A DNA stretch of 32,818 nt from Pseudoduganella namucuonensis (GCF_900116645.1 NZ_FPBO01000057.1:1-32818); one strand, 5' to 3'. Shown: positions 24,971 to 32,642, counted from the stretch's first letter. Numbers and translations are program-made. The notes: generated from the sequence alone by a model not told the origin.

Positions 24971-25783
24971 TCAGTCCGCGAAACCGGGCGCGCGCTTGGC
25001 CATGTTGGCCGTCATCGCCTCCTGCAGGTCGTTGGACAGCAGCAGGCCCGCGTTCCAGGTGGCGATGTAGTTCAAGCCGTCCGCCACGCTGTGGTCGCGC
25101 GCGTAGGTGATCATTTCCTTGGTCCCGCGGATCGCCAGCGGCGACTTGGCGGCGATGCTTGCCGCCAGTTCCCGCACCCCGGCGCGCAGCGCCTCGGGCG
25201 TGTCGTACACCCGGTTCACCAGGCGGATTTCGCGCGCCTCGGCGGCGTCCACCTTGCGCGCGGTGTAGGCCAGCTCGCGCGCCATGCCCTCGCCGATCAG
25301 GCGGGGCAGGCGCTGCAGCGTGCCCACGTCCGCCGTCATGCCGATGTCCACCTCCTTCACGCTGAACCAGGCGTCGCTGGAGCAGTAGCGCATGTCGGCG
25401 CAGGTGATCAAGTCGATGCCGCCGCCGATGCAGCCGCCGTGGATGGCCGCCAGCACCGGTTTGCGGCAGCGTTCCAGGCTGCTCAGGCAATCCTGCAGGT
25501 CCAGGATGGTGCGGCGCAGGCCCTCGCGCGTGCGGCCGTCGCAATCGTTGCGGATGGCGCCGCCCAGTTCCATCATCATTTGCAGGTCGATGCCGGAGGT
25601 GAACAGCTTGCCTTCGCCCTGCAGCACCACGGCCCGCACCTGGGGCGTTTCGTCGGCCCACTGGAAGGCCTTGCGGATCTCGTGCCACATCGGCAGGTTC
25701 ATCGCGTTGGCCTTGTCCGGGCGGTTCAGGCTGATGGTGGCCACATGCTGGTCCAGCGTGACACTGAGGGTTTCGTATTCCAT
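24971..25783 (-). CDS. Crotonase-family protein, probable delta3,5-delta2,4-dienoyl-CoA isomerase
   Basis: This 270-residue protein has the crotonase fold signatures. LNRPDKANAMN lies near the N-terminus, a CoA/oxyanion loop (GKLFTSGIDL) at ~58-67, and a second oxyanion loop (HGGCIGGGIDLITCADMRY) at ~115-133. KEVDIGMTADVGTLQRLPRL matches the motif of mitochondrial/peroxisomal ECH1. The three acidic residues used by ECH1 have counterparts here: Asp124, Glu144 and Asp152. This favours a delta3,5-delta2,4-dienoyl-CoA isomerase, which acts on unsaturated fatty acyl-CoAs with odd-position double bonds, over a plain enoyl-CoA hydratase. The start is the ATG at 25783, with AAAGG about 8 nt upstream. 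The gene runs in the same direction as the solute-binding protein gene, 67 nt downstream of it. Confidence 0.92.
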   Translation of the reverse strand: MEYETLSVTLDQHVATISLNRPDKANAMNLPMWHEIRKAFQWADETPQVRAVVLQGEGKLFTSGIDLQMMMELGGAIRNDCDGRTREGLRRTILDLQDCLSSLERCRKPVLAAIHGGCIGGGIDLITCADMRYCSSDAWFSVKEVDIGMTADVGTLQRLPRLIGEGMARELAYTARKVDAAEAREIRLVNRVYDTPEALRAGVRELAASIAAKSPLAIRGTKEMITYARDHSVADGLNYIATWNAGLLLSNDLQEAMTANMAKRAPGFAD

Positions 25784-25811
25784 GGCGGCGCCTTTGAGAT
25801 GGTGGAACCCA

Positions 25812-25841
25812 AGTAAAGCACGAGCGTGCGATTTTGGTCAA
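25812..25841 (-). promoter_or_regulatory. Candidate promoter with palindrome upstream of the crotonase gene
   Basis: On the - strand, TTGACC (25841-25836) and TTTACT (25817-25812) are 18 nt apart, a moderate sigma70 match. The spacer contains the inverted repeat GCACGAGCGTGC (25818-25829). This could be a regulator site or, followed by CTTTACTT on the - strand, a weak terminator for the solute-binding protein gene. The evidence does not separate these. Confidence 0.35.
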
Positions 25842-25850
25842 GCATCCGCT

Positions 25851-26654
25851 TTACTTGATCTGGACCGAGTCCGGCGGCACGTTGAACGCCTCGTAATAGT
25901 GGCGCTTGAACAGGGCCGCGAGCGTGCCGTCCCTGGCCATGGCGGCCATCGCGTCCTCAAACCGCTCCAGTTTGCCGGCGTGGGCGGATTTCTTCGAAAT
26001 GCCGATGGAGCGCGGGCTGGGATCGGCCACGCGGTAGGGGGCTTTCGCCACGAGACCGCGCAGCGCCAAGCGCGCGACCTGGGCCTCGCCCTGATCCTCC
26101 GGCACCACCACCGTGTCCAGCCGGCCCAGCGCCAATTTGCGGAAATTGGCTTCCATGGTGGGCACCTCTTCCTTGAGCAGCCTGCGGTCCAGGTCAAACG
26201 GCTGGAAATAGGCCGCGCCGAAAGTCACGCCTATGCGCTGTTTAGCCAGGTCGGCGTAGCTGTGGATGTCCACGCCGTGCTCCTTCTGCACGTAAAACAC
26301 CTTGTCGGAGCTGTGCTGGCGGTAGGGCGTTTTCAGGAAATGCAGATAGCGCAGCCGCTCGGGCGTGTCGCGCACGCCGATGATGATGTCGGCCTCGCCC
26401 GACTCCATCATGTACAGGCAGCGCTTCAGCGGGCAGGGACGGAATTCCAGCGGCAAGTCCATGCGCCGCGCCAGTTCGCGAACGATCTCGGTATACGCGC
26501 CGCCATACACGCCCTGCGCATGGGTTTTCCAGGGCAGCAGCTCCTCGAAGGCGAACACCAGGGGTTGGGCCACGGCGGCCGGGGGGCAGCAGAACGCCGT
26601 CATCAGGGCAAGCAGGAGGGGACGGGATGGGAAAGGGCGCGGCAGGCGGGGCAA
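25851..26654 (-). CDS. Periplasmic solute-binding protein, SBP_bac_3-like
   Basis: This 267-residue protein begins with a signal peptide: basic residues, hydrophobic RPLLLALMTAFCCPP, then AVA before Gln-Pro as a likely cleavage site. The mature protein has the SBP_bac_3 pattern: LVFAFEELLPWKT at the start, YTEIVRELARRMDLPLEFRP, then MMESGEADIIIGVRDTPER and a C-terminal GTLAALFKRHYYEAF. Such proteins bind amino acids or similar small solutes. No ABC permease or ATPase gene is adjacent, so it may be a stand-alone binding protein. No in-frame ATG precedes the signal peptide; the best start is TTG at 26654, since the frame is closed upstream by a TGA and an internal ATG would cut the signal peptide. 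Confidence 0.87.
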   Translation of the reverse strand: MPRLPRPFPSRPLLLALMTAFCCPPAAVAQPLVFAFEELLPWKTHAQGVYGGAYTEIVRELARRMDLPLEFRPCPLKRCLYMMESGEADIIIGVRDTPERLRYLHFLKTPYRQHSSDKVFYVQKEHGVDIHSYADLAKQRIGVTFGAAYFQPFDLDRRLLKEEVPTMEANFRKLALGRLDTVVVPEDQGEAQVARLALRGLVAKAPYRVADPSPRSIGISKKSAHAGKLERFEDAMAAMARDGTLAALFKRHYYEAFNVPPDSVQIK

Positions 26655-26846
26655 GTTTCGTCCGGGAGTGAAAGTGACGATTGCAGTTAATCATGGCGGA
26701 TTCGCGGGGTCAAGGTTCAATTGCGAGCGCTGGTCTGACGCGTAGCGTAGGCGTAATGCTCCGCAGATCAAGGGCGATCGCCGCCGACAGGTCTGGCGCG
26801 GTGGTCCGGTTCGGCATGTCTTGACCACCTATCCCCAAGTTGCGGA
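26655..26846. other. Intergenic stretch at the island boundary
   Basis: This stretch lies between the start of the solute-binding protein gene and the transposase unit. I find no convincing gene here. It should hold the promoter of the solute-binding protein gene on the - strand, but only weak -35/-10 matches are visible. No homology to the left flank of the second transposase unit is apparent, so the junction at ~26847 marks where shared sequence begins. Confidence 0.5.
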
Positions 26847-27825
26847 TTACACTGCGGGCATTTGACGCGCTATGCTGCTCACGCTGGTTTTGCTTTTGCT
26901 CCTCGTCCACGACCATGTCGTCATTCGCCGGGCGCACCGCCACCGTCACCGGCCAGCAATCCGGCGCAAGGCGACGCGGTCGCGCCGCAAACCAGCCTGG
27001 GTCAGGGCGGAAGTCATTCGTCTGAAGGCGCTGAGCGACCTGAGTTGTCATAAACTGGCCGCCACCTTTAATCGCATGCACGCCGCGCGCAATGGCATGA
27101 CGGTTTCCAAGACGTGGGTGGCCGAAGTGGTGCGTGCCCATCGCTACGAAGTTGCCGACCTGCGGCGGCGCTTCAAGCGCCATGTGCCGCCGGCGCAACC
27201 CTGCAATGCGGTCTGGGGCGTCGATTTCACCGGCAAGGCCGATCTGGCGAAGCGCATTCATCCTGTACTTGGCGTGATCGATTACGGGAGCAGGTCGGCC
27301 CTCGTCCTGCGGCCCCTGCCGAACCGTACCGCCATCACGACATTGAAGGCCCTGCTGGCGGCGATGGAAACGTACGGCGTGCCGGCCGCGATTCAGACGG
27401 ACAACGAGGCGGTGTTCACGTCGCGCTTGTTTCGGTTCAGCCTGCGTTTGCTGGGATACGGCACCGCCTGTCCGCGCCCGGAGCGCCTTGGCAGAACGGC
27501 AGGATTGAACGGTTGTTCGGGACTTTGAAGGAAAAACTGGACAGGATGGCGGTCGCCGGCTTCGACGACTTGCGGCTGGCCATGGGCGAGTTCCGCTTCT
27601 GGTACAACCATGTGCGGCCGCACCAGCATTTACAAGGATGGACGCCGGCGGAGGCATGGCGGGGCCAGGACCCATATGCCCATGCGCCCGAGGGGGATGA
27701 ACATTTCAGCGCATGGGATGGGTTGCTACAGGGCGTGCATCTGCGACGGTAGGCTTCAGTGGTAGTGGGAAGAGGGGGCGGGACAGTTGTCCGGGACTTT
27801 TTGCGTCCATGGTTGTCATTCGATA
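26847..27825 (+). mobile_element. DD35E transposase unit, copy 1 (frameshifted)
   Basis: This block of about 979 bp is nearly identical to 30219-31197. Shared sequence begins at TTACACTGCGGGCATTTG and runs through the transposase gene and about 73 bp beyond its stop, where it continues into the hairpin repeat. No terminal inverted repeats or target-site duplication could be identified at either end, so the limits are those of homology between the copies, not proven IS ends. Confidence 0.7.
26872..27752 (+). pseudogene. DD35E (IS3/IS481-type integrase core) transposase, frameshifted
   Basis: The frame is intact to residue ~194. One G is then missing from a run: GGG at 27453-27455, against GGGG at 30825-30828 in copy 2. 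This removes the third catalytic residue from the original frame. The remainder (NGRIERLFGTLKEKLD ... LQGWTPAEAWRGQDPYAHAP) is present in another frame to nt 27752. Otherwise the protein matches copy 2 with scattered substitutions, mostly in the first 50 residues. It is likely inactive unless a programmed frameshift occurs, which the intact copy makes unlikely. Confidence 0.85.
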
Positions 27826-28185
27826 CCTTAAATGCAACATTAAAGCTATTTTTCCCGAGCGCGGATAGAATGCAACCGTCGAGCCACCTTGTATTTGGAT
27901 GGTTCGACGGTTGCTTTTCTCAAAAATCAGCCGCTTATCAGTGCGTTTTTGCTTGTCGGACAAGCGGACGGGGCACCGTGGGAACCACCTGGTATTTGGA
28001 TGGTTCGACGGTTGCTTTTCTCAAAAATGAGCCACTTACTGGTGCATTTTTGCTTGTCGGACAAGCGGACGGGGCACCGTGGAACCACCTTGTATTTGGA
28101 TGGTTCGACGGTTGCTTTTCTCAAAAATGAGCCACTTACTGGTGCATTTTTGCTTGTCGGACAAGCGGACGGGGCAACTTATTGA
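27826..28185. repeat. Hairpin repeat array, three tandem units of ~100 bp
   Basis: A 48-bp leader starting CCTTAAATGC precedes three tandem units; the landmark GTATTTGGA occurs at 27891, 27992 and 28092, giving periods of 101 and 100 bp. Each unit has an inverted repeat (AACCGTCGA ... TCGACGGTT in unit 1, imperfect in units 2-3), then GCTTTTCTCAAAAAT, then a small stem GCTTGTCGGACAAGC and CGGACGGGGCA. Units 2 and 3 are more like each other than like unit 1. The array lies between the transposase and the 3' end of the immunity gene. The same element recurs at 31198 and 32191. Confidence 0.88.
27874..27920. terminator. Hairpin with T-rich flanks, possible bidirectional terminator
   Basis: The arms 27874-27888 and 27897-27912 pair over about 9 perfect bp plus a G-T wobble and further pairs. 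TTGCTTTTCT follows on the + strand; on the - strand the arm is followed by GCATTCTATCC, which is less T-rich. The site is suited to end transcription of the + strand transposase and perhaps the - strand immunity gene. Confidence 0.5.
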
Positions 28186-28195
28186 TTAAAACTCG

Positions 28196-28531
28196 TCACG
28201 CAACGAGAAAGTCGCCCTTATTCTCAATTCTCCTGATTAGTTCAATAGTCAAGAATTTATAAACTGATGGTGAAGGCGAGTCCGACGGAATGAAAAGAAT
28301 CTGCGAAATGTAATAGCACGTTCCCAATTCGGCGTTTACTTCGCGTAAGCCATCAATAACCTGCGTCAATACAAGGTGTTGTTCAATCTGGACGCGCTCA
28401 CTGTTTTTAATGGGTAACGCCTCGATACTGACTATACTTTCGGAATCATCAAGGCGCACTCCCAGAAAATTATGTTGAGGTCCAGTTATTCTGGCAACCT
28501 TATAGACGCCATTATCAAAAATAAATTGCAT
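28196..28531 (-). CDS. Putative immunity protein of tip cassette 1
   Basis: This 111-residue cytosolic-type protein has no signal peptide or membrane helix: MQFIFDNGVYKVARITGPQH ... CYYISQILFIPSDSPSP ... LIRRIENKGDFLVA. I do not recognise the family. Its ATG overlaps the stop codon of the toxin tip by one base (TAATG), the usual arrangement of toxin-immunity pairs. Both it and the tip are markedly AT-rich compared with the GC-rich surroundings, which indicates acquired DNA. The hairpin array follows 10 nt after its stop. The immunity role is inferred from position. Confidence 0.75.
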   Translation of the reverse strand: MQFIFDNGVYKVARITGPQHNFLGVRLDDSESIVSIEALPIKNSERVQIEQHLVLTQVIDGLREVNAELGTCYYISQILFIPSDSPSPSVYKFLTIELIRRIENKGDFLVA

Positions 28532-30220
28532 TATTCACCTCCCCACGGATTGCCTGGCCAACGCTTGTCAGCAGCATTGTGCGCCGCTGAGTAACCAGAA
28601 TTATACTTCAGTTCATACCAACGCTCAGCAGTTTCATGCTTCATCCAGCGAATATCATCAACCGTATGTGTACCATTTTCCAATCTCAACCACGCGTTTC
28701 CTTGCGTCAGATCACTATCAAATCTCATTCTTTGGGCAGGAATGCCATAATCGATATAGCGATCGAGCAAGTGTTCGTTTTCGAAAACATGCTCTTTTAC
28801 CTTTTGAATATTTGCAGGTTTAATTCCGGTGTTTTTAGCAATTGCGGCAACATCCGTATTGCTTGCGCGAATCGCGTCATACGATTCGTCTGCCAATCCT
28901 GTAAAGGTGCCAGAGCCAGTTTGTTTGAGGTTTATTCTATTGGCTGCAGCAGGTAGCGAAGCCGCTGCCGCCACGCCACCAGCGAATGCAATCGCGTTAT
29001 CCACAAACTCGGCGGCGTTGCGCGATCCGGTCAAGATTTCGACGCCATTGTACGTGATGGTGTTCTGTGGCTCGCCAGTCCAAGCTCGCCGCACCCGGTT
29101 CCCATGTTGTCGACGCCATGGAGCCCGACGGGAACGCCGACCACCGCGCCAAGTCCCGTGCCGGCCATGAGCGTTGCCCCCCACACTTGAAGGCCGCCAT
29201 TGACCGCCTGCACCACGCCCTGCGTCCGCTGGCTTCCTTGATAGTGGAACTTGGTGCTGTTCCAAGCCATCGACAAGGCATCGCCGGCGGTGATTTTGTT
29301 CTGCTGGTAGGCTTGGGCTACGTTTCGCAGGGCTTCCGGGTAGCTTTGCTGCGCCTCGATATTGGAGGTCGACACCCGCAGGTCGTAGGCGAGCTTCTGC
29401 TCCATCGTCATCTTTTGGCCGACAATGAACACCGTCCGAAGATTCGGATCCCAGCTTGGCGATGAGGGCAACTTGACAAGGGAGTCCCCGGCCGTCACGG
29501 ATAGGTTTTGACGATCGCCGGCTTCCAGCCGGCCAAGATAATCCGGCGCAACGTTGGATGTGTCGAACGCGTAGTTATCCCGCATCGGCCCCTCGAATGG
29601 ATTGTTTTTCCAGGCGGCGACGGTGTCGCTGAAGCTCCCGGTATCCCTCGTTATGTTGGACGGATCTTCATCCAGGAAGCCGAAACGGCCGGTCTCCCAC
29701 CAAGCGTTATTACCCTCCATCGGAGGATGGCCGAATCCGAGCCCCCCCGAGTCGAAGCTGACGCGGCTTTCCTTGTCCGCTTGGGTGAGCGGGCCGTAGG
29801 TGTACGTGTTGGCGGCCGCCAGCGCTATTGGCGATTCCTGGATGGGAGCTGCAAAGGCGCTGATGATGGTGTTGACATGGCTATTGAGCCTGGTTTGCCA
29901 CTCGATGAACTCGGGGTCGCCCGGCAGGGCGCCCACCGGGTACGGCACCGGGTTGACCGCCTGGGCGGGACCGCCGGCGCGCATGCGGTTGACCTCGCCC
30001 GTGTCCAGCGCGCCGGACGCGGCTGCCGCCACCTGGTTGAAGCCGCGCGTCTGCGTCACGATCTTGCGTTCGCCGAACAGGGTGTAGGCGTTGAGCACCT
30101 GGCCGCCGTCGGTGTGGGTCTCCTTGACCATGTTGCCGTTGACGTCGTAGGCGTAGCGGCTTGCCGCGCGTGTTGCGGACCACCGCCAGCAGGTTGGTGT
30201 AGGTGGTGACGTCCTCGGTT
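28531..30220 (-). pseudogene. Rhs/YD-repeat protein remnant with C-terminal toxin tip, frameshifted and truncated
   Basis: Reading right to left, the remnant starts at the transposase junction with a YD-repeat fragment (RYAYDVNGNMVKETHTDGG). A Rhs-type linker follows (to HGVDNMGTG, then WTGEPQNTITYNGVEILTGS and AAEFVDNAIAFAGGV). The AT-rich tip of ~150 residues comes last (IKPANIQKVKEHVFENEHLL ... WMKHETAERWYELKYNSGYS ... PGNPWGGE). A one-base loss in an A/T run at ~29082 splits the linker from the tip; adding one base restores GELWTGEPQN. A two-base loss in a GC-repeat at ~30163 also breaks the frame before RYAYD. The N-terminal Rhs core is absent, cut off by transposase unit 2. I cannot name the tip's activity; His-Glu pairs are conserved-looking but no known catalytic motif is clear. 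Confidence 0.8.
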
Positions 30221-31197
30221 ACACTGCGGGCATTTGACGCGCTATGCTGCTAACGCTGGTCTTGCTTGTGCTATTTGTCCGTGACCATGTCCTAATTCGC
30301 CCGGCGTACCTCTACCGTCACCGGCCTGCAATCCGGCGCAAAGCGACGCGGTCGCGCCGCAAACCGGCTTGGGTCAGGGCGGAAATCATTCGTCTGAAGG
30401 CGCTGAGCGACCTGAGTTGTCATAAGCTGGCCGCCACCTTTAATCGCATGCACGCCGCGCGCAATGGCATGACGGTTTCCAAGACATGGGTGGCGGAAGT
30501 GGTCCGGGCCCATCGCTACGAAGTTGCCGATCTGCGGCGGCGCTTCAAGCGCCATGTGCCGCCGGCGCAACCCTGCAATGCGGTCTGGGGCATCGATTTC
30601 ACCGGCAAGGCCGATCTGGCGAAGCGCATCCATCCTGTACTTGGCGTGATCGATTACGGGAGCAGGTCGGCCCTCGTCCTGCGGCCCCTGCCGAACCGTA
30701 CCGCCATCACGACATTGAAGGCCCTGCTGGCGGCGATGGAAACGTACGGCGTGCCGGCCGCGATTCAGACGGACAACGAGGCGGTGTTCACGTCGCGCTT
30801 GTTTCGGTTCAGCCTGCGTTTGCTGGGGATACGGCACCGCCTGTCCGCGCCCGGAGCGCCTTGGCAGAACGGCTGGATCGAACGGTTGTTCGGGACCTTG
30901 AAGGAGAAGTTGGACAGGGTGGCGGTCGCCGGCTTCGACGACTTGCGGCTGGCCATGGGCGAGTTCCGCTTCTGGTACAACCATGTGCGGCCGCATCAGC
31001 ATTTACAAGGGTGGACGCCGGCGGAGGCATGGCGGGGCTTGGATCCTTATGCCCACGCACCCGAAAGCGTCGAACACTTCAGCGCCTGGGACGGATTGCT
31101 GCGGGGCGTGTATCTGCGACGGTAGGCGTCAGTTGCAGTGGGAAGGGGAGGCGGGACGGTTGTCCGAGACTTCTTGCGTCCATGGTTGTTATTTGAT
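30219..31197 (+). mobile_element. DD35E transposase unit, copy 2 (intact)
   Basis: This is the second copy of the ~979-bp block. Its left end abuts the truncated Rhs remnant directly, within what was coding sequence, so the insertion or recombination destroyed that gene. Its right end runs into the hairpin repeat exactly as in copy 1. No terminal inverted repeats were found. Confidence 0.72.
30244..31125 (+). CDS. DD35E transposase (IS3/IS481-type integrase core), intact
   Basis: This 293-residue protein has a hydrophobic, basic N-terminus, a helical DNA-binding-like region (VRAEIIRLKALSDLSCHKLA), then an rve integrase core. The catalytic triad is readable as Asp118 (WGIDFTGKADL), Asp177 (IQTDNEAVF) and Glu213 (NGWIERLFG), with 35 residues between the last two (DD35E). 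The end has FRFWYNHVRPHQHLQGWTP, typical of IS3/IS481-like transposases. It is shorter at the N-terminus than IS481 proteins and has no separate orfA upstream, so the exact family is uncertain. It lies opposite in strand to the toxin cassettes and meets immunity gene 2 tail to tail. Confidence 0.9.
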   Translation: MLLTLVLLVLFVRDHVLIRPAYLYRHRPAIRRKATRSRRKPAWVRAEIIRLKALSDLSCHKLAATFNRMHAARNGMTVSKTWVAEVVRAHRYEVADLRRRFKRHVPPAQPCNAVWGIDFTGKADLAKRIHPVLGVIDYGSRSALVLRPLPNRTAITTLKALLAAMETYGVPAAIQTDNEAVFTSRLFRFSLRLLGIRHRLSAPGAPWQNGWIERLFGTLKEKLDRVAVAGFDDLRLAMGEFRFWYNHVRPHQHLQGWTPAEAWRGLDPYAHAPESVEHFSAWDGLLRGVYLRR

Positions 31198-31355
31198 GCT
31201 TTAAATGCAATATTAAAGCTATTTTTCCCGAGCGCGGATAGAAAGAAACCGTCGAACCACCTGGTATTGGGGTGGTTCGACGGTTGCTTTTCTCAAAAAT
31301 CAGCCGCTTATCAGTGCGTTTTTGCTTGCCGGACAAGCGGACGGGGCAAAGCAGA
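31198..31355. repeat. Hairpin repeat, single unit
   Basis: This is one copy of the leader plus hairpin unit: TTTAAATGC start, CCCGAGCGCGGATAGAAAG, hairpin 31247-31285, GCTTTTCTCAAAAATCAGCC, small stem (GCTTGCCGGACAAGC) and CGGACGGGGCA ending at 31348. It sits between transposase copy 2 and the 3' end of immunity gene 2, the same place as the triple array beside copy 1. Confidence 0.88.
31247..31293. terminator. Perfect hairpin with T-rich flanks on both strands
   Basis: AACCGTCGAACCACC at 31247-31261 pairs perfectly with GGTGGTTCGACGGTT ending at 31285. On the + strand GCTTTTCT follows; on the - strand TCTTTCTATCC follows. A factor-independent terminator serving both converging transcripts (transposase and immunity gene 2) is plausible. 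Confidence 0.55.
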
Positions 31356-31383
31356 CGGCGCAACAGAGGTATTCAAACTGGTC

Positions 31384-31692
31384 TTAAGGTTTGCTAGCTG
31401 ATTTCAATCGAAGACTCCTTAGCAAGGGACTTTCGCCTCCAGTAATTTCTATTTTAAATTCGGCATAAGCTGTCTCAAGAGCATCATACTTCCTTAGGTT
31501 ACCTTCAGAAAAATTACAAGCTCCCGGAACGTCTCGCCATTCAAGTGGTTTTACAATCTTTCCCGTACGAGCGTCATTAATCAATTTTGAGAGCGCTTCA
31601 AACAAATCACTGACCTCGGAGTCAATAGGCGAATACTGAGCCAATAGTTTTTCCAACTTTTCCGCGCTCTTAACTAATAGTACTTGGTCCAT
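31384..31692 (-). CDS. Putative immunity protein of tip cassette 2
   Basis: The protein is 102 residues from the ATG at 31692 (MDQVLLVKSAEKLEKLLAQ ... PLEWRDVPGACNFSEG ... FKIEITGGESPLLRSLRL). AAAGG lies about 8 nt upstream of this ATG and the ATG follows the tip's stop by 11 nt, so I prefer it to the in-frame start at 31743, which would overlap the tip. It is soluble, helical and AT-rich, with no recognised family. Its role as immunity partner is inferred from its position directly after the toxin tip. Confidence 0.75.
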   Translation of the reverse strand: MDQVLLVKSAEKLEKLLAQYSPIDSEVSDLFEALSKLINDARTGKIVKPLEWRDVPGACNFSEGNLRKYDALETAYAEFKIEITGGESPLLRSLRLKSASKP

Positions 31693-31703
31693 TCTAATTA
31701 CCT

Positions 31704-32190
31704 TTAATTTCCAATTGTTCCGATGTGTGTCGGAGGTGACCAAGGGCCACGGTTCGGCACAATATATTGTGTCGCGCCTCCTGGCCTTAAAACTAATCCA
31801 CCCAATTCAGTGGTCGGTGCAACTTTGCTAACAAAGACATTTGCAGGGCCGCTTGGGGAAATCTGATAAATATCATATAACGACGCCTCACTCTTCACAG
31901 GCAAGCCAAAATAATCAGCAAGGCTATGCCCAGATTTTGAAGCCGCATTTAGGTCAGACGCCGTGGAAAAAAGGTGAATATGGGGATACTGTCTGTCCTT
32001 GAGGGACGATCTTAACCAGCGGCGAATTTGTAGTTACCAGTTGCGGTGCACCCGATCCAGATCCCAACTGGTCTACTGCTCGTGCATATATTTTGCTTAT
32101 TTCTGCTGTTGGATCTGCCGCGCTAAGTTCCCTCATGAGCTGCTGTCCTTGAGATGTGGATAAATAGGAGTCAGCAGTTCTTCGATTAAG
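31704..32190 (-). pseudogene. Orphan polymorphic-toxin tip fragment, frameshifted
   Basis: Reading right to left, the fragment emerges from the hairpin repeat at ~32190 with no start of its own. It gives a linker (RTADSYLSTSQGQQLMRELS ... KIYARAVDQLGSGSG), then PLVKIVPQGQTVSPYSPFF. A one-base excess in the A6 run at 31967-31972 then shifts the frame. Reading on in the next frame gives STASDLNAASKSGHSLADYF, GLPVKSEASLYDIYQISPSG and GGLVLRPGGATQYIVPNRGP, ending at 31704. The GGATQY stretch and Pro-rich end resemble the end of some polymorphic toxin domains (TNT-like domains have GG..QY), but the similarity is too short to assign. It is directly followed by an immunity gene. Confidence 0.72.
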
Positions 32191-32440
32191 CCTTAAATGC
32201 AATATTAAAGGTATTTTCCCGAACGCGGATAGAAAGAAACCGTCGAACCACCTGGTATTTGGGTGGTTCGACGGTTGCTTTTCTCAAAAATCAGCCGCTT
32301 ATTAGTGCTTTTTTGCTTGCCGGACAAGCGGACGGGGCAACGTATTTTTCCCGAGCGCGGATGGAAAGAAACCGTCGAACCACTTGCTATTTGGATGGTT
32401 CGACGGTTGCTTTTCTCAAAAAATCAGCCGCTTATTAACT
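32191..32440. repeat. Hairpin repeat, two units (second truncated)
   Basis: A full unit runs from CCTTAAATGC (32191) with hairpin 32238-32276 to GGGGCA at 32339. A second follows at once from TATTTTTCCCGAGCGCGG (32343) with hairpin 32369-32408, broken off after CAGCCGCTTATTA at ~32437. Unlike the other copies, no transposase lies beside it. It marks the right-hand truncation of the orphan toxin tip. An unrelated small inverted repeat ACTTTCCAGAAAGT follows at 32438-32451. Confidence 0.87.
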
Positions 32441-32642
32441 TTCCAGAAAGTAAAGCGATGGTTCCTCATAGGAGAAATGGTGACTTTTCTAGCTAGAAGG
32501 TTAGTTGTTTAGTTTCATGCGATCATATCCCCCGTCGCAGCATGCCTCTGCTCCGTGCCAAGGCCGTGCTTGACGAGTTGATCGCTGGTTTTCCGAAGCG
32601 GTCGCCAACCCACCGCAGCAGCACACCTGAGCGTCAGAGAGC
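32441..32642. other. Intergenic stretch before the right-hand transposase
   Basis: There is no convincing gene. The stretch contains the palindrome TTCTAGCTAGAA near 32486 and an AT-to-GC change at about 32520, which may be where the IS481-type element begins. AGAGAG precedes the transposase ATG. I could not identify a terminal inverted repeat because the other end lies outside the window. Confidence 0.4.

Noticed and set aside
26710..27675. - strand open frame over transposase copy 1
   Set aside because: It is antisense to the transposase and has no recognisable motif; the + strand carries the DD35E core.
27706..28124. Small open frames across the hairpin repeats (for example SDKQKRTDKRLIFEKSNRRT on the - strand)
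   Set aside because: Units of 100 and 101 bp shift the frame from unit to unit and the conserved features are inverted repeats, so the sequence is better explained as non-coding structure.
27826..28185. CRISPR array
   Set aside because: Repeats are about 100 bp and contiguous with no unique spacers, and no cas genes are present.
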